From Carya illinoinensis (Eukaryota > Streptophyta > Magnoliopsida > Fagales > Juglandaceae): a DNA stretch of 64,000 bases. A program made the position numbers and the translations under genes. The notes under the pieces were generated by a model that saw only the letters and a program-made list of their open reading frames with translations, was not told where the DNA came from and ran no database searches. Where the stretch lies: positions 18,481,001-18,545,000 of the forward strand of contig NC_056766.1 in NCBI RefSeq assembly GCF_018687715.1, given 5' to 3'. Below, one piece after another: positions 1 to 11,711 of this stretch. The stretch's first letter is position 1; each line of letters starts with the position of its first letter.

Positions 1-390
1 AGTTGGCAGGAGGCGCCCCCCCAGAGCAAAGGAGGCTTCCTGGCTGATGTCTCCTGAGACATGGGAACACCCAAGAATGCCAAACCCAACTCACACAAGG
101 CCTCAAGGAATGCAGCTTCCAGTTTCTAGTCATCCCTGTAAGAAAGAAAGGGTAGATGTGGCCTCCAAGGGAGAAGATCTAGGCTGCCTCAAGCCGAAAG
201 TAGGTCCCCCTAATTCAGAAGAGACTGCCTCGCCCTCTTTGCAGAATATCTTAGCCAAACTCCACGACAGGCCATCCAATGGCCACTTCATTCCTCATGG
301 CATCGAGTGTGCCCAAGTAAGTCCTAACCCACCATGTGAGACCAATCTGGTGTGAGTGAACATAAACTCTCGGACAATCAGGTCTAGATA
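1..390. other. Decayed mobile-element sequence, no intact gene
   Basis: This stretch lies downstream, on the minus strand, of the gag-like fragment at 391-744. Minus-strand translation is broken by several stops. A 102-codon plus-strand reading frame (47-355) resembles no protein I know. I read the stretch as the decayed continuation of the same element. Confidence 0.35.
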
Positions 391-744
391 CTACTCCTCA
401 ATGAACTCTAGGACCATGTGCCACGTCACGCAGCATGACATCAAGATCCTCCAGGCATTGGTGTGCACCTGAGTCGAGGCCATGCCTTGGAAGTCCAAGA
501 TGTCGAATATCAGATGACAAAAGGGGAGCCTCACGCCCCGAAAGAACATTCTGAAGTATAGGGCCACCTTCTTGGCGTTGCCCTCAACGTCAACGGCCCT
601 GCTGCCCGAAGCTGGAACCTCCACCGAGTCTAAGATTGCATATGTGCAAAGCAACACATCAAGGGCAGTGAGTTCGATGAAGGTGAACAACCCATGTCCA
701 TCATAGGAGAGAGGTTTTCTACAGGAAGGAGTCTTGGTGGCCAT
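391..744 (-). pseudogene. Fragment of a gypsy-type transposon gag-like protein
   Basis: A 117-codon minus-strand reading frame starts at ATG 742-744. Its middle carries a pattern of the form RGVRLPF..LIFDIL, then VHTNAWRIL (about residues 70-95). This resembles the conserved N-terminal block of the plant 'putative gypsy type transposon' family, where a hydrophobic face is followed by a conserved H.NAWR. Family members are several hundred residues long, and the frame here ends abruptly, so it is a truncated remnant. Recognition is by eye from a short motif, so the family call is tentative. It could also be a captured host exon. Confidence 0.4.
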
Positions 745-1561
745 CAGAAACAGACCTGGAAAATAAGGTCAAAGCAGGATTGCTAGGGAAAGAGAAGAAT
801 GTGATGGCAAAGGGAAACAAGAGTAGAAAAACAAGCAAAGACAATCACAGAGGTAGAAACGAGGAATAAATAGAGAAGGAGTGACGATTCAAAAGCCCCA
901 ACGAAAAGAGTGATTGGATGTGAAAATGCGATGATTGAGCGAGGACTTGAGACGGGAGACGTATAGCAGTGATGCAAATCCAAAAGGGGAAGTGGGAGCG
1001 TGGGGAAAAATAAAATTTCTACCACGTGGGAGTGGCAGAAATTTGGAGGATAACTGGAAAGGAGATCTTGAACCCAGCTGGGCTGGGCCCAGGCCTCCCA
1101 CTCTAAAGCCTAAAGTCCATGACTGGGTAGGACCGAGAAAGGGCAAGAAAGAAGGCCTAGTAGGCCCAAAGGAGGGGGAAAACTACAGAAAATCTCCCTA
1201 GTCACACCTCATTAATAAGGGACAGATAGGCCGGGATCCTATCTCCTATCAGATCGGCTGCATTGAATGTTGCTTGGAGTGGCTAGCCTCAAAGCTGCAT
1301 TGAATGCGACACCATGCCATCCGAGACAAGAGTGATCATTACAAAGACAAAAGGGTCTCATGTGGATTGGATGTAAAGGGAGAAATGCTGACAATGGAAG
1401 AGAAGTTACACACTCGATCATTCTCGCTAGCTTTTTCCATAACTTCTTTCTTCCTTTGCTCCTTCAAGAAAACTTTGACTTTGGTATCAGAGGTGACACG
1501 ACCATCACTCGCTGCCCTTTCCTTCCACTCTCGCAAGTACAGTAGCGTTGTCGTTGCCTAG
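745..1561 (-). other. Leader/promoter-like region of the 391-744 element
   Basis: No protein is recognisable here. On the minus strand the sequence runs toward the ATG at 744 like a 5' leader: pyrimidine-rich stretches, a TATTTATTCC-type AT motif near 870 and a TTTTCCAG acceptor-like site just before the ATG. Short overlapping frames on both strands look like chance. Whether this was an LTR end or a promoter cannot be settled from the window. Confidence 0.25.
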
Positions 1562-3234
1562 TGGCTATAAGACACGCTTCAACACACACATTAATAAATA
1601 TTATTACAAACATATCATTTTAATACATTATTTTAAGATAGGATCCACACTTTTGCAAAAATCTATAAAACTTTGGTCTCCACTTCATCTATTTACTATT
1701 TAGAAAAAATGTTTTTAACTTTTTAATATCCAAACATCATCAATCTATCTCTTCCAGCTACTCAATTATTTCATATTACCAATCTCATTGACATTTGCTC
1801 TTATAGTTGAATGGCCATGACCACTTCTTTAAAGAGTAAGGATTAGAGCATGAAGGGAATGAGAACAATACCCCAAAATCATAAGGCAAAGAAAAAAACA
1901 ACCAAAACAAGGGAAGGTGATAACCCTAGTGTGTAGCCAGGGGTGGAACTAGGAATGTTTTGTTAAGGGCCAACCGACGTAAATATAAAAGTATGTAACT
2001 TCTTATAGTCTACCTCTTTATGAGTACGCGTGCAGTATCAAAGATATGTTTACCAAATAACTTGTAAAAAGAGACTTGGATATTCCTTGCCTCTTAAGAG
2101 ATGTTAAAAAATTAAAAAATTAAAAATCAATGTGAGAATGTGATATTTTATTAATGACAAAAACAAAAGGTGTAAGTATGAAAAAATTATTAAAAAACTA
2201 AAAGAAATCTTGAAAATTAAGTACTAAGTGAGATTATTGAAAACTTATGGGGGAGTACATTTTCTTTGTGTTGATAACATCTTAAAAATATCTATATAAT
2301 AAAACTCACCTGTGTAGCCAAAAATACTTTGCCAATAAAAATCTCATCCTCGTCATTCCCCACTCATCATATCTAAAATTAAGAGACCTTAAGAAACTCT
2401 AAAGTCATGGAAGGACTCCAAAGTCTAGCAGGCACATCACTATAGAATGACTTCTAGGGAAAGATATAGTGAAAAATAGAGTTCATTAAGATGAGAAAAT
2501 ATTTAAAAAAGAGCAATTCCTCCAATAGATCCTTGCCGTTGACTTCTTTTGACCGTGCTGCTTCGTGTTCGGATGACCACTTCATAAACTTCTCCCCCCG
2601 AAGGAGGGGGCATGGAAAAAGGAAATTGTAAAGAAGAAAAATATTCATTAGGAATAAAGAGCATGGTATTGATTTTCGTGCCAAGTCAAAGATAATTTAA
2701 ATAGTTTAAAAAGAATAAAAATAAATTAAAAATTAAAAAAATTAATAAAAATATATTTTATAATGTGTGTAGATAATAAGTAAAATTTTTTTTAGATTTT
2801 TACTACGTACAAGAAAAGTCGCGTACTAATCTGCGTACAAATACTAATTCATTTATATTCAAAATTTAAATTAATACTATTTTTAATAAAATTTACTTTT
2901 TAACTAATTTTAATAAATTGGTGTACATGTTAGTGCACAGTTATTCTGACTTTTAATCTATTCTGACTATTCCGACCAAAATTTGTTTATTTTTGTTCTA
3001 AAAATAAGGATAAACCCATTTTCCAATATTAAGCTCTTTTTCCTAAGGGTATAAATTCGAAAATGAGTTTGCTTCCTCTTTTTCTTAATACTCCTATTTG
3101 TTTTTTGTTTTTTTTTTTTTTTTGATATTTCCTATAAAACAAAACTCGAATTTAATAAATTTAATAAGGAATGACAATAGCCAATGGGAAGATTGGGGGC
3201 TGGGGGTGTGACCCTTCAATTTTGTGAAAAGCTA
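1562..3234. other. AT-rich intergenic DNA
   Basis: I see no gene here. The DNA is AT-rich with poly-A and poly-T runs (for example 3100-3124). A weak similarity to the end of a copia-type pol around 2020-2110 was considered and not accepted. The 76-codon frame at 2454-2684 has no recognisable features. Confidence 0.5.
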
Positions 3235-3624
3235 ATTGTGGAGAGTTTTTATAATTTTAACAATTTATTTTTTAGAAAAACAAAGAAATTCAATATTTTA
3301 TATTTTATCACATATGATCAGTTCAAAAAGGACAAAAAATCTCAAGTCTTGTTTGGATTTAACTAGGGGCATAACGGGTCCGGTTCAGTCTTGATTTGGA
3401 CAAAAATTAGAACCAAATCGGTATGCATCAGTTTTGTATTTTTTAAAACTAATTACGTATCATTTATTCTCATAAACAAATTGTGGAGAGTTTTTGGTTA
3501 TTTTAACAATTTTGTTTTGTTAGAAAAACAAAGAAATTCAATATTTTATATTTTATCACATTTGATCCATTCAAAAAGAACCAAAAAAATAAAAATAAAA
3601 AATCTCAAGTCTTGTTTGGATTTG
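3235..3624 (+). repeat. Local direct duplication, two copies 245 bp apart
   Basis: Positions 3235-3362 and 3480-3624 are near-identical copies. Both start with ATTGTGGAGAGTTTTT and end with CTCAAGTCTTGTTTGGATTT. The second copy carries an A-rich insertion of about 17 bp near 3583-3600. The DNA between them (3363-3479) is not repeated. No coding capacity is apparent. Confidence 0.8.

Positions 3625-3630
<6 letters not shown>

Positions 3631-3659
<29 letters not shown>
3631..3659. repeat. (TA)n microsatellite
   Basis: An uninterrupted alternating TA run of about 29 bp lies directly after the second local duplicate. Confidence 0.95.
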
Positions 3660-3661
<2 letters not shown>

Positions 3662-4167
3662 CTTTCATAAATATTCAAAAACATTTTCCTGTATATACTT
3701 TATTTGGTTGTTAAACTAAGTTTAACTTATTTTAAATTAATTATTAGCGAGACTCTTTAATTTTTTTAATTTTTTTAAAAAAGTTAAATTTATTTTAACA
3801 TATTTCATATATTTTAAATTAAAAATTTAAATTCATCTCAATTTAAAAAATTAAATCCATTTTAATATGACTTTAAAATATTATTATTTATAATTCAACT
3901 CAACTCATATCAATATTTAAATATAACCTTAATTATCCAATTAAAGATATTTTTCAAAGCACCTAAACGTTGAAATAAAATCTTAAAATCAGTAATTTGA
4001 AGAAAAGTTGAAAAATCTTAAACAAAGATATTTTTTTTGTTGGCAAATTTTTTATTTTATTTATGTTTTGTTTTTAATTATTTATTGCCGTGTAAAACAT
4101 TCTCCCAACAAAATTTCTATCTAAAATATGGCTAAAACAAACGTATGCGGTCCCAGTTTCCGAGTCA
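3660..4167. other. AT-rich intergenic DNA left of duplicated unit 1
   Basis: Very AT-rich sequence with no gene. It contains the TAACTTATTTTAAATTAA and CAACTCAACTCA style of sequence found in the MITEs further on, but I cannot define ends. Homology with the second receptor unit begins only at about 4168. Confidence 0.5.
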
Positions 4168-4455
4168 TCTCCATCTGCTACGCGTGTTTGAACAAGCTGC
4201 TGCTGTTAATGCATGGAATGGAGTCCAAGCCCGGTCGAGCGTACTTTTTACACTGTTCTTTACGCAGAAACACACGCATTCACACCCCAAAAAGCTCGAA
4301 TGAAAGGACATCTGTGTTTGTTGAAGGAGTGTTGGGGTCAAAAGTCCCAGAAGATTTTAAAGTTTTTAAGGCAAGACAATCCCACCACGACTCAAAGTCT
4401 CCCCCCCTTAGTCTAGTCTTCTGCTGTTGCAGTCCAGTCAACTCAACCTCCCCCC

Positions 4456-4692
4456 ATGGACACGCCAATATTTTTCTTCTTTTTCCCATTTCTTTCGAAT
4501 TTCCTTCAACCCAAAAACCCAAGTACTCTCTCTTTACAATTACTTGTGAAATCTGTCCTTTTTCTGGAATCTCCTCTGTGTCTTCCTCCTTCGGTTTTCG
4601 TCCCACCTGAAACCAAAACAATCATTGTATTTGTCCCATGCATATGTGTAGTTGAGAAACAACGGTCGAAACATTTCTCGGCACTTGGCTAA
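4456..4692 (+). promoter_or_regulatory. Upstream ORF abutting receptor gene A
   Basis: A 78-codon frame starts in a strong initiation context (CCCCCATGGA) and stops at TAA 4690-4692, two bases before the receptor ATG at 4695. The same 78-codon frame with the same spacing exists before gene B (22764-23000). Its product is Phe/Leu/Pro-rich and unlike any known protein. The two copies differ at about ten residues, so there is no sign of protein-level constraint. If the transcript starts upstream of 4456 this would be an inhibitory uORF. If it starts downstream it is irrelevant. Confidence 0.4.
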
Positions 4693-4694
4693 GA

Positions 4695-7600
4695 ATGAAG
4701 AAGCGTGAGGAAAGCATCCCTCTACTCCATTTCTCCTTGTTTTTCATGTTCTTGTTCTGTCCTTTGGTCTTCTCTGAACTACCCTCAAACCAAAGAAACG
4801 CCATGATCGATCTTTCTAATCTCCTTAACAAAACAGATTTATCATGGAATATTAGCAAGGAACCATGTTCGTGGAACAGAGTTACCTGCAGCTCCGGGAA
4901 TTCTTCCATAACAGAAATCTCTCTTTCGGGCTTTTCCCTCTCTTCCTCAGACTTTCTGCCTCGTCTTTGCAAGATAGATTCTTTGAGGAGAATTGATGTC
5001 TCCAACAACGCTCTGACCTTAATCCCGGAGGGATTCATCAAGGATTGCGGTAAGATTGGAGGGCTGGAGCTCTTGAATATTAGCAGAAACAGGTTGGTTG
5101 GTCCTCTACCTACTTTTCAAGGATTCGTTGGGTTGAAGTTCTTGGACCTGTCTTTCAATTCATTGAATGGAAACATTAATTTACAGTTAGATGGATTGAT
5201 TGCCCTCAAAAGTTTGAATCTTAGTGCCAACCATTTCAGTGGCCTTATCCCTACCAATCTTGGGAAAGCCATGGATTTAGAGCAGCTTGAGCTCTCTGCG
5301 AATGCCTTTGAAGGTCGAATTCCTGATCAAATAATGGGTTACCAGAGTTTGACTCTGATTGACTTAGGTGTAAATAATCTTTCCGGCCCTGTTCCTGATA
5401 GAATTAAAGACCTCTCTAAATTGGAAGTTTTGATTCTATCTTCCAATAACTTCAGGGGGCAAATCCCAGCAGCCATTTCAAATATCAGAACCCTTTCACG
5501 TTTTGCAGCCAATCAAAACCACTTTGAAGGTACTATTCCCAGTGGAATTACAAGATTCCTCAAGAACTTAGACCTTAGTTATAACAAGTTAAACGGGTCG
5601 ATTCCTACAGACATGTTGTCGCCGTCAAATTTGCAGTCTGTAGATTTGTCTTATAATTTGTTAAACGGATTGATACCTTCAAACATATCTCCAAGTTTGG
5701 TCAGGTTGAGATTGGGAAGCAATTCTCTTGATGGGCCAATCCCTTCTTCGGTGTTTGGAAAACTTGAGAAGTTGATGTACCTAGAGCTGGAAAACAATAG
5801 CTTGACCGAACTTATACCTCCGGAGTTGGGTTCTTGCCTGAGCTTGGCACTGTTGAATTTGGCAGGCAATAACCTGACTGGTACTTTACCGGGACAGTTG
5901 GGAAATCTAAGCCATCTTCAAGTTATGAAGCTTCAATCCAACAGGCTGGTTGGAGAAATCCCGGTTGAAATTGCTCTACTACAGAAATTGTCTACACTGA
6001 ATGTCAGCTGGAATTTGCTGAACGGTACAATACCTTCTTGGATTTCAAGCATGCGAAACCTTGTTAACGTGAATTTACAAGGTAACAGTCTCAGTGGTTC
6101 GATACCATACGATATTTCCCGTTTGAATTCTCTGTTAGAACTCCAGCTCGGAGAAAACCAACTTACCGGTAAGATTCCAGTGATGCCAGCAACATTGCAG
6201 ATTGCTCTAAATCTCAGTAGCAACCTCTTTGTGGGACCTATTCCAGATTCCTTTCAACGGCTTACAGGATTAGAAGTTTTGGATCTCTCAAACAATCAAT
6301 TGACAGGGGAAATTCCAACGTTTCTGACTGAAATGAGATCCTTGACACGGTTGCTACTTTCTAACAATCAACTATCTGGAATTATTCCAAAGTTTCCGTC
6401 ATGGCTTACTCTTGAGGCAAGAGGAAATGAGCATCTTACTAACACTACAACATCAAACACTTCACCAAAATCAGCCAAGAAGGGAAAATCAGTTGCCGCT
6501 GCGCTTCTGATTGGGTTTGCAGCTGCTCTTTTCGCTGTTGGGTTAGTCACAGGCCTTGCTATATCAATCTCAAGACGATATTACAGGGTTAATGATGAAC
6601 AACCACAATCAGCAGAGGATGTTCCCCCTCCTCAGGTCATCCAAGGCAATCTATTAACTGCAAATGGAATCCACAGATCGAATATCAACTTCACCAAAGC
6701 TATGGAAGCAGTTGCATACTCAAAAAACATTATGCTGAAGACTAAGTTTTCAACCTATTATAAAGCCATCATGCCATCTGGATCAAGCTACTTTGTTAAG
6801 AGGATTAATTTGAGTGATAAGATATTCCAATTTGGCAGCCATGATAAATTCTGGCGAGAGTTGGAGGTTTTGGGGAAACTGAGCAATTCAAATGTGATGA
6901 CTCCTTTAGCCTATGTTTTGTCTGTTGACAATGCTTATCTGTTTTATGAGTTTTTTCCAAAGGGAACCCTTTTTGACGTTCTTCATGGTAGCCTGGAAAA
7001 TGCTTTGGATTGGGCGAGCAGATACAGCATAGCAGTTGGGGTCGCTCAGGGTCTTTCTTTTCTGCAAGGTTGCACCTCCGGCCCGATACTACTACTTGAT
7101 CTATCAAGCAGAAACATCATGCTGAAGTCCCTCAAGGAACCTCAAATTGGAGATATCGAGCTATGCAAGGTGATCGATCCCTCAAAGAGCACTGGAAGCC
7201 TTTCTATGGTTGCTGGTTCTGTTGGCTATATTCCTCCAGGTTAGAAACTCTTTTCCTCATATTTGAGATTTCCAAAATCACATAATAGTCACGGGCCTGT
7301 TATTTTTTCCATATTTCAATCCTTTGTGAAGTCATCTCAATTGTATAATATATTGGTTTGTTTCTGTTTAGTGACATCATATTCTTCTTGGCCATGCATG
7401 CCTTCCTTCAATTGAATTCCTTTCTGAATTTGATTAATGACGTCCACTGTTAGTGTCTAAATATCTGATGTTATTTGTTGGTGGTTGGCAGAGTATGCTT
7501 ACACGATGAGAGTAACAATGGCTGGAAACGTTTACAGTTTTGGTGTCATTCTCCTGGAACTGCTGACCGGAAAACCAGCTGTTAGTGAGGGAACTGAGTT

Positions 7601-7799
7601 GGCCAAGTGGGCCTTAAGCAACTCAGTCAGGCAAGACAAATGGGATCACATCCTTGACCCTAATATCAGCAGAACATCACTTGCCATCAGAAGTCAGATG
7701 CTTCAAGTCCTGAAGGTTGCTCTTGGTTGCGTAAATGTATCACCAGAAGCAAGGCCAAAGATGAAGAATGTGCTAAGGATGCTCCTAAACGCAAGATAA
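4695..7799 (+). CDS. LRR receptor-like pseudokinase, gene A (2 exons: 4695-7239, 7492-7799)
   Basis: Predicted plasma-membrane receptor of 950 aa. Residues 1-28 form a signal peptide. An N-terminal cap with the Cys pair CSWNRVTC follows. About 21 LRRs span residues 70-585, one transmembrane helix lies at about 599-625, and the kinase domain runs from about 665 to the end. The exon 1 donor is CCTCCAG/GT (7240), the acceptor TTGGCAG/AG (ends 7491); the intron is 252 bp, phase 1, and splicing restores the kinase motif YIPPEYAYTM. The order and kinase wording match the PXC3-like (At2g41820) clade; that placement is from memory. The VAIK-type lysine (K702), D802 and N807 are present. The Gly-rich loop is lost, HRD reads LLD and DFG reads DIE (820-822), so catalysis is doubtful. 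The chosen ATG gives a good signal peptide and is conserved in gene B. Confidence 0.9.
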
Positions 7800-8511
7800 A
7801 AAGCATACCCTCATGAGATAAAATCATCTTGGAAATTGAGGTTCTATACTTTCTTAGTAGAGAATTGGTAAAAGGGAAAATCTTCTTTCTCCATGCAAGA
7901 ACTGGAAGCATTATTTTGATCAATCCGAATGTAGAAGTTACATATTTTATTTATCAACGTCTTCCCCCTCCCTCCCTCCCTCCCTCCCTCCCTCAGCAAT
8001 ATGATACCTTTATCATGTATAATAGAGATACATACAAAGTTTGCTCTGATTGACTAATCTGTCTACTTCTATTCATCTTACAACCGTGCATTAATGAGGC
8101 CTGAAGCCAAGCTCCTGCTTAATCATATCTTTCATAACTGCATCCAACTATACATCTGGATTTAAAGACTCTTACTGATTTCAAGATGAACTTTGTCTGT
8201 TCCTTGGAATGGCACGGTTTCTCTCCAGTTGCTGGTTTGAGAAATGGTAATTTCACAACAAAATTTACACGTGCTTTTAGAAGATATCTAGAGGCTGATA
8301 TCTATCTTTTACAATGTATACTTTTGAATTATGGTGATTTGCTTCTATGAACCAACTCATTTACTTCTTCATTACACCACCAAATTAGCATTTAATAACA
8401 TATCTTTTTTAGTTTTTAAACTCATATATTTCGACTACTATAATCAATGAATTTATAAAGGTTTTTTTATTTTTAAAGTTAAAGATTCAAGAAGTTATGG
8501 CTTAAATCCCC
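7800..8511 (+). other. 3' flank of gene A, with (CCCT)n tract
   Basis: Non-coding and largely alignable with 26057-26660 behind gene B, so it is probably the 3' UTR plus flank. A (CCCT)n tract at 7965-7994 is longer than its counterpart near 26201-26217. No clear polyadenylation site could be chosen. Confidence 0.6.
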
Positions 8512-8704
8512 GTTTGGATTGAGAAAGCATTTCATCTCATCTAATCTTATCATTATAATTTTTTTAAATTATCACACAAAATATAATAAACAATTCAGCT
8601 TTCTCAAATCTCAAAATAATAATAATATTTAAAAATAATATTTTAATAATATTTTATTCAACTTTTATCTTTTATCTAAAGCCATCCCATCTCATCTTTG
8701 AATA
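8512..8704 (+). mobile_element. MITE, GTTTGGATT-ended, absent from unit 2
   Basis: It starts GTTTGGATTGAGAAAGC and has the AT-rich body with CATCTCATCT runs seen in the intact neighbour at 8801-9007; its right end is worn. The corresponding place in unit 2 (about 26655-26672) reads straight through from the same left flank (GATTCAAGAAGTTATG) to the same right flank (GACAGAGT.CTTTGGTAC). The element was therefore gained in unit 1 or cleanly lost from unit 2. It resembles hAT-type non-autonomous elements. Confidence 0.65.
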
Positions 8705-8800
8705 GACAGAGTTCTTTGGTACAATATATAAAAGAGCTTCATCTTCACACAAGCAAAATATGTAAAGTATATCATCATCAACGTCGCCAACATAAATCTT

Positions 8801-9007
8801 GTTTGGATTGAGAGAGCATTTTAATTCATTTTATATTATCTCATCTAATCATTATAATTTTTTCAAACTCTCACATAAAATACAATAAACAATTCAACTT
8901 TTTCAAATTCTAAAACAAAATAATATTACAAAATACTATTCTAACATTAATTTATTTAATTTTTAACTTTCATCTCATCTCATCTTAACTCAACTCACAA
9001 TCCAAAC
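8801..9007 (+). mobile_element. MITE with GTTTGGATTG / CAATCCAAAC ends
   Basis: A 207-bp element whose two ends are inverted repeats (GTTTGGATTG at left, CAATCCAAAC at right). The core is AT-rich with CATCTCATCTCATC near the right end. A homologous copy lies at the matching place in unit 2 (26760-26921), so this insertion predates the segmental duplication. Confidence 0.75.
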
Positions 9008-10117
9008 CTATACCAATAAGAAAGATAAAAAACATGATAGTTAACCAAATTATAGAGATCAAGTTGTTAATATTGATATATATTTGTTTTAAAGATTCAC
9101 TCAATTTATGCTAACTTAATTACATATGTTATTTTTTTTTTAAATATTTGACAATTCTTTCTAAATTTTTAAACAAGTCAAGTTTGAGTAAGTAATTCAC
9201 AATGAAGCTTGCTTTGTTTAATGTTTTTTTTTTCTAAAAAAAAAAAAAAACAATTCAATCTTGAGCTTGTCCATGAACCACTTAACTTGGACAAAATAGA
9301 TTATTTCTATTGTAACTTCATTTAAAAGTTTTGATGCATAAATTTTAAATTCTTGTAACGTTTTTATACAAGTTTTATATACATATATATATATATATAT
9401 ATATTAATGATTATATTCATAAAACATTCAAACATATTGTATCATATTAGAAAGATGATTTCCTAGTATTTTGTCAAATTTTTAACATATTCTCATTGTC
9501 AAGTTAAAAATAATATTATTGAAAACTAAATACAAGATTATTCAAATTTATATAAATCTATACATACTAGATCAAGTTTTATTCCAATTGTTTCATATAA
9601 ATGAATTGAACTAAAGTCGAGTTTTGCTGAGTTGATATGAGTTATTTGCCAAATAATGTTGTCTATTTGCAACAGTAATCTTGGGCATCACATCTCTACT
9701 ATCAGACTACATGAAGGGTGATGTTACACCCTTATATAAAAGTCACCGAATTCTTCACCGATTATGTAAATTTTTTTTTCAAACATTTTTTAAAATTTCT
9801 TAAATATTTTTAAAAAATAAATAAAAATTATAAACTCATTAAAAAATATTTCTTTAACTAGTAGGTAAAAAAACCGAGAGTGCCGAAAGATCTTCTTGGT
9901 TTAGTTTCCCGCGGCAAGATACAAAAAGACACTATTGGGACAACAGTCTACCGTGGCTCCTAAAACCATGTCAGGCAACTACCCGTTATTGCATACAAAG
10001 ACCTTTGTTTGGGCTATTACCCAACTAGGATACAGAAAGGCCCTAGCACGCTAGTGAAGAGCATAGCATGACTTTGTGGACCTGGTACACGCCAGGCCGG
10101 GCACATAATGACCATGT
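9008..10117. other. Intergenic DNA shared with unit 2; (AT)n at 9382-9404
   Basis: No gene. It aligns with roughly 26922-27905 in unit 2. It contains an (AT)n microsatellite; the homologous site in unit 2 is an (AC)n(AT)n compound repeat. A GC-richer piece at 9900-10110 (motifs such as CACGCCAGGCCGGGCAC) may be an old element remnant but has no definable ends. Confidence 0.5.
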
Positions 10118-10348
10118 TGGGGGTTTGTACTACGAATAAATCTTTCCAACCCCCAACCCCCCAACACTCCACCTCTTTTTTATTTTTTAATATTTTTTTA
10201 ATATTTTTTTTGAATTTATTTTTTTTAAATTAATTTAATTAATTAATTTATTATTTATATATTAAATATTTGATAAAAAATAAAATAATAAAAATTAAAA
10301 AATAGGTGGAGTGTTGGGGGGTTGGGGGGTTGTGTAGCATAACCCTAG
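10118..10348 (+). mobile_element. Foldback MITE, absent from unit 2
   Basis: A perfect or near-perfect inverted repeat of about 29 bp (CAACCCCC..CACTCCACCT at 10147-10174, its complement at 10304-10333) encloses a very AT-rich core. Outside the arms the ends (GGGTTTGTACTAC and GTAGCATAACCCTAG) are also weakly inverted. Unit 2 lacks the element: near 27905-27960 the same flanks (CATAATGACCATGTTGG, CTAGTTCTGTCTCG) are joined by a short unrelated sequence. Confidence 0.75.
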
Positions 10349-10383
10349 TTCTGTCTCGGAGTTGGACTTGGAATAGTTTTTAG

Positions 10384-10712
10384 GTCCTATTTGATTGTTG
10401 AATTCAATTAAGTTTAATTTAATTTTAGATTGAATCTAACATCTAAATATCAAACTCTCAAATTATTAAATTCATCTTAACTCAAAACTTCCTTATACGT
10501 GGGATATACAACTTTTTTCAACTCAATACATTTTTTTAGGTGGGCCCACAACTTTTTTCAATTTTTCATAAATAGCACTAAACTCATATTAACATCAAAA
10601 CATATTTAAACTCATTTTAAGTAAGTCTCACACAGCTCACTCCTCTAACTTAACTTATTACTATTCATAAATAATTTAGATCAACTCAACTCAATTCAAC
10701 ATCCAAACATAG
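10384..10712 (+). mobile_element. Worn MITE ending ATCCAAACA
   Basis: An AT-rich element of about 330 bp with CAACTCAACTCAATTC and ATCCAAAC at the right and a decayed TATTTGATTGTTGAA left end. The counterpart in unit 2 is 27991-28305. It is related in style to the GTTTGGATT family but more diverged. Confidence 0.5.
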
Positions 10713-11047
10713 CCTTTAAACTCCGACTCTAATTGGGGTTGAAGCTCGGAAGTGAGGTTTTAGACTAGTACCTTGCCACAAAACCTAAAACCCTATGAGG
10801 CTACTAACTCGCCATGACTCCTAAAGATCCTAATAGACTACTAACTTGCATGAGGACTTACAAGAAAGGCACTTCTAACTAGTACCTCATCAACGGTCAA
10901 GGCACAACAAACCCTATTGGGCTAGATTCGTGAAGGTCTTTAGCGGCCTTGGTGGGACTCTAGCCTTACAAAGTCTTTAGGTGCCTTGGTAGGGTGTTTT
11001 AAGTGCCTTGGCGAGGGTGCTTATCAATGCTTCCATAATGTTTCGTT

Positions 11048-11432
11048 GAGGGTAGGTTTAGAGAGTTAGATAAGATAAAAATTTTATAAATAATAATAAA
11101 ATAGTTTATGAATAGTAATACAATAGTTTAAGTTGAATATTTTTTTAGATTTTAAGAAATGAAAAAGAATAAGTTGAATAAAAAAATATTATAAAATTAA
11201 AATATTGTAAAAATATAGTTTTATAATATTATTTTGTTTAGAAATTTGAAAAAGTTATAATCGTTTTTTTTTTTATTTGAAAGTTTACAAAAGTTGTAAT
11301 GATTAGTTTCAAAAAATTGTACTGAGTAGTTTCAAATTTTGTATTTGAATTATGTTTGGAAATAAGTTGAGATAAAATAAAATGAGATTAGATGAGAATT
11401 TTGTGTCTCATCCCACGCCCCAACCTACCCTT
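11048..11432 (+). mobile_element. MITE with GAGGGTAGGT / ACCTACCCTT ends (copy 1)
   Basis: Inverted ends (GAGGGTAGGTTTAGAG left, CCCCAACCTACCCTT right) enclose an AT-rich core with GATAAGATAAAA near the left. The same element is present at 16989-17374 and 29027-29405, so it was in the ancestral tail before duplication. Confidence 0.7.
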
Positions 11433-11711
11433 AATCTTGTTAACTTGGATTTTTAAATTAAAAAAATAAAAAAAAAAGGTATGGTAATATAATTTTGACC
11501 ATTAGATTAATATATACATTGCGAGTTAAATGAATCGTAGAGCCATGCTATAGTCAGAAACACGAAAACAGACTCATCGTCCCTCTCCTCCAAAACAGAC
11601 TCCTTGCTAAAAAAAAAAAAAAAAGGAAACGGACCCATCATGCCTCTCCCGCCGTCCTAAGAAGTCCTCACCGGCTGACCTCGAGTTCAGGCGCTATCAT
11701 CTGGATTTAGA

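Noticed and set aside
2020..2110. Possible copia pol C-terminus (DMFTK-like wording)
   Set aside because: Only a handful of residues, with an adjacent stop and no further copia motifs on either side.
7687..7923. Minus-strand frame over exon 2 of gene A
   Set aside because: A shadow of the kinase exon; gene B keeps the exon but not this frame.
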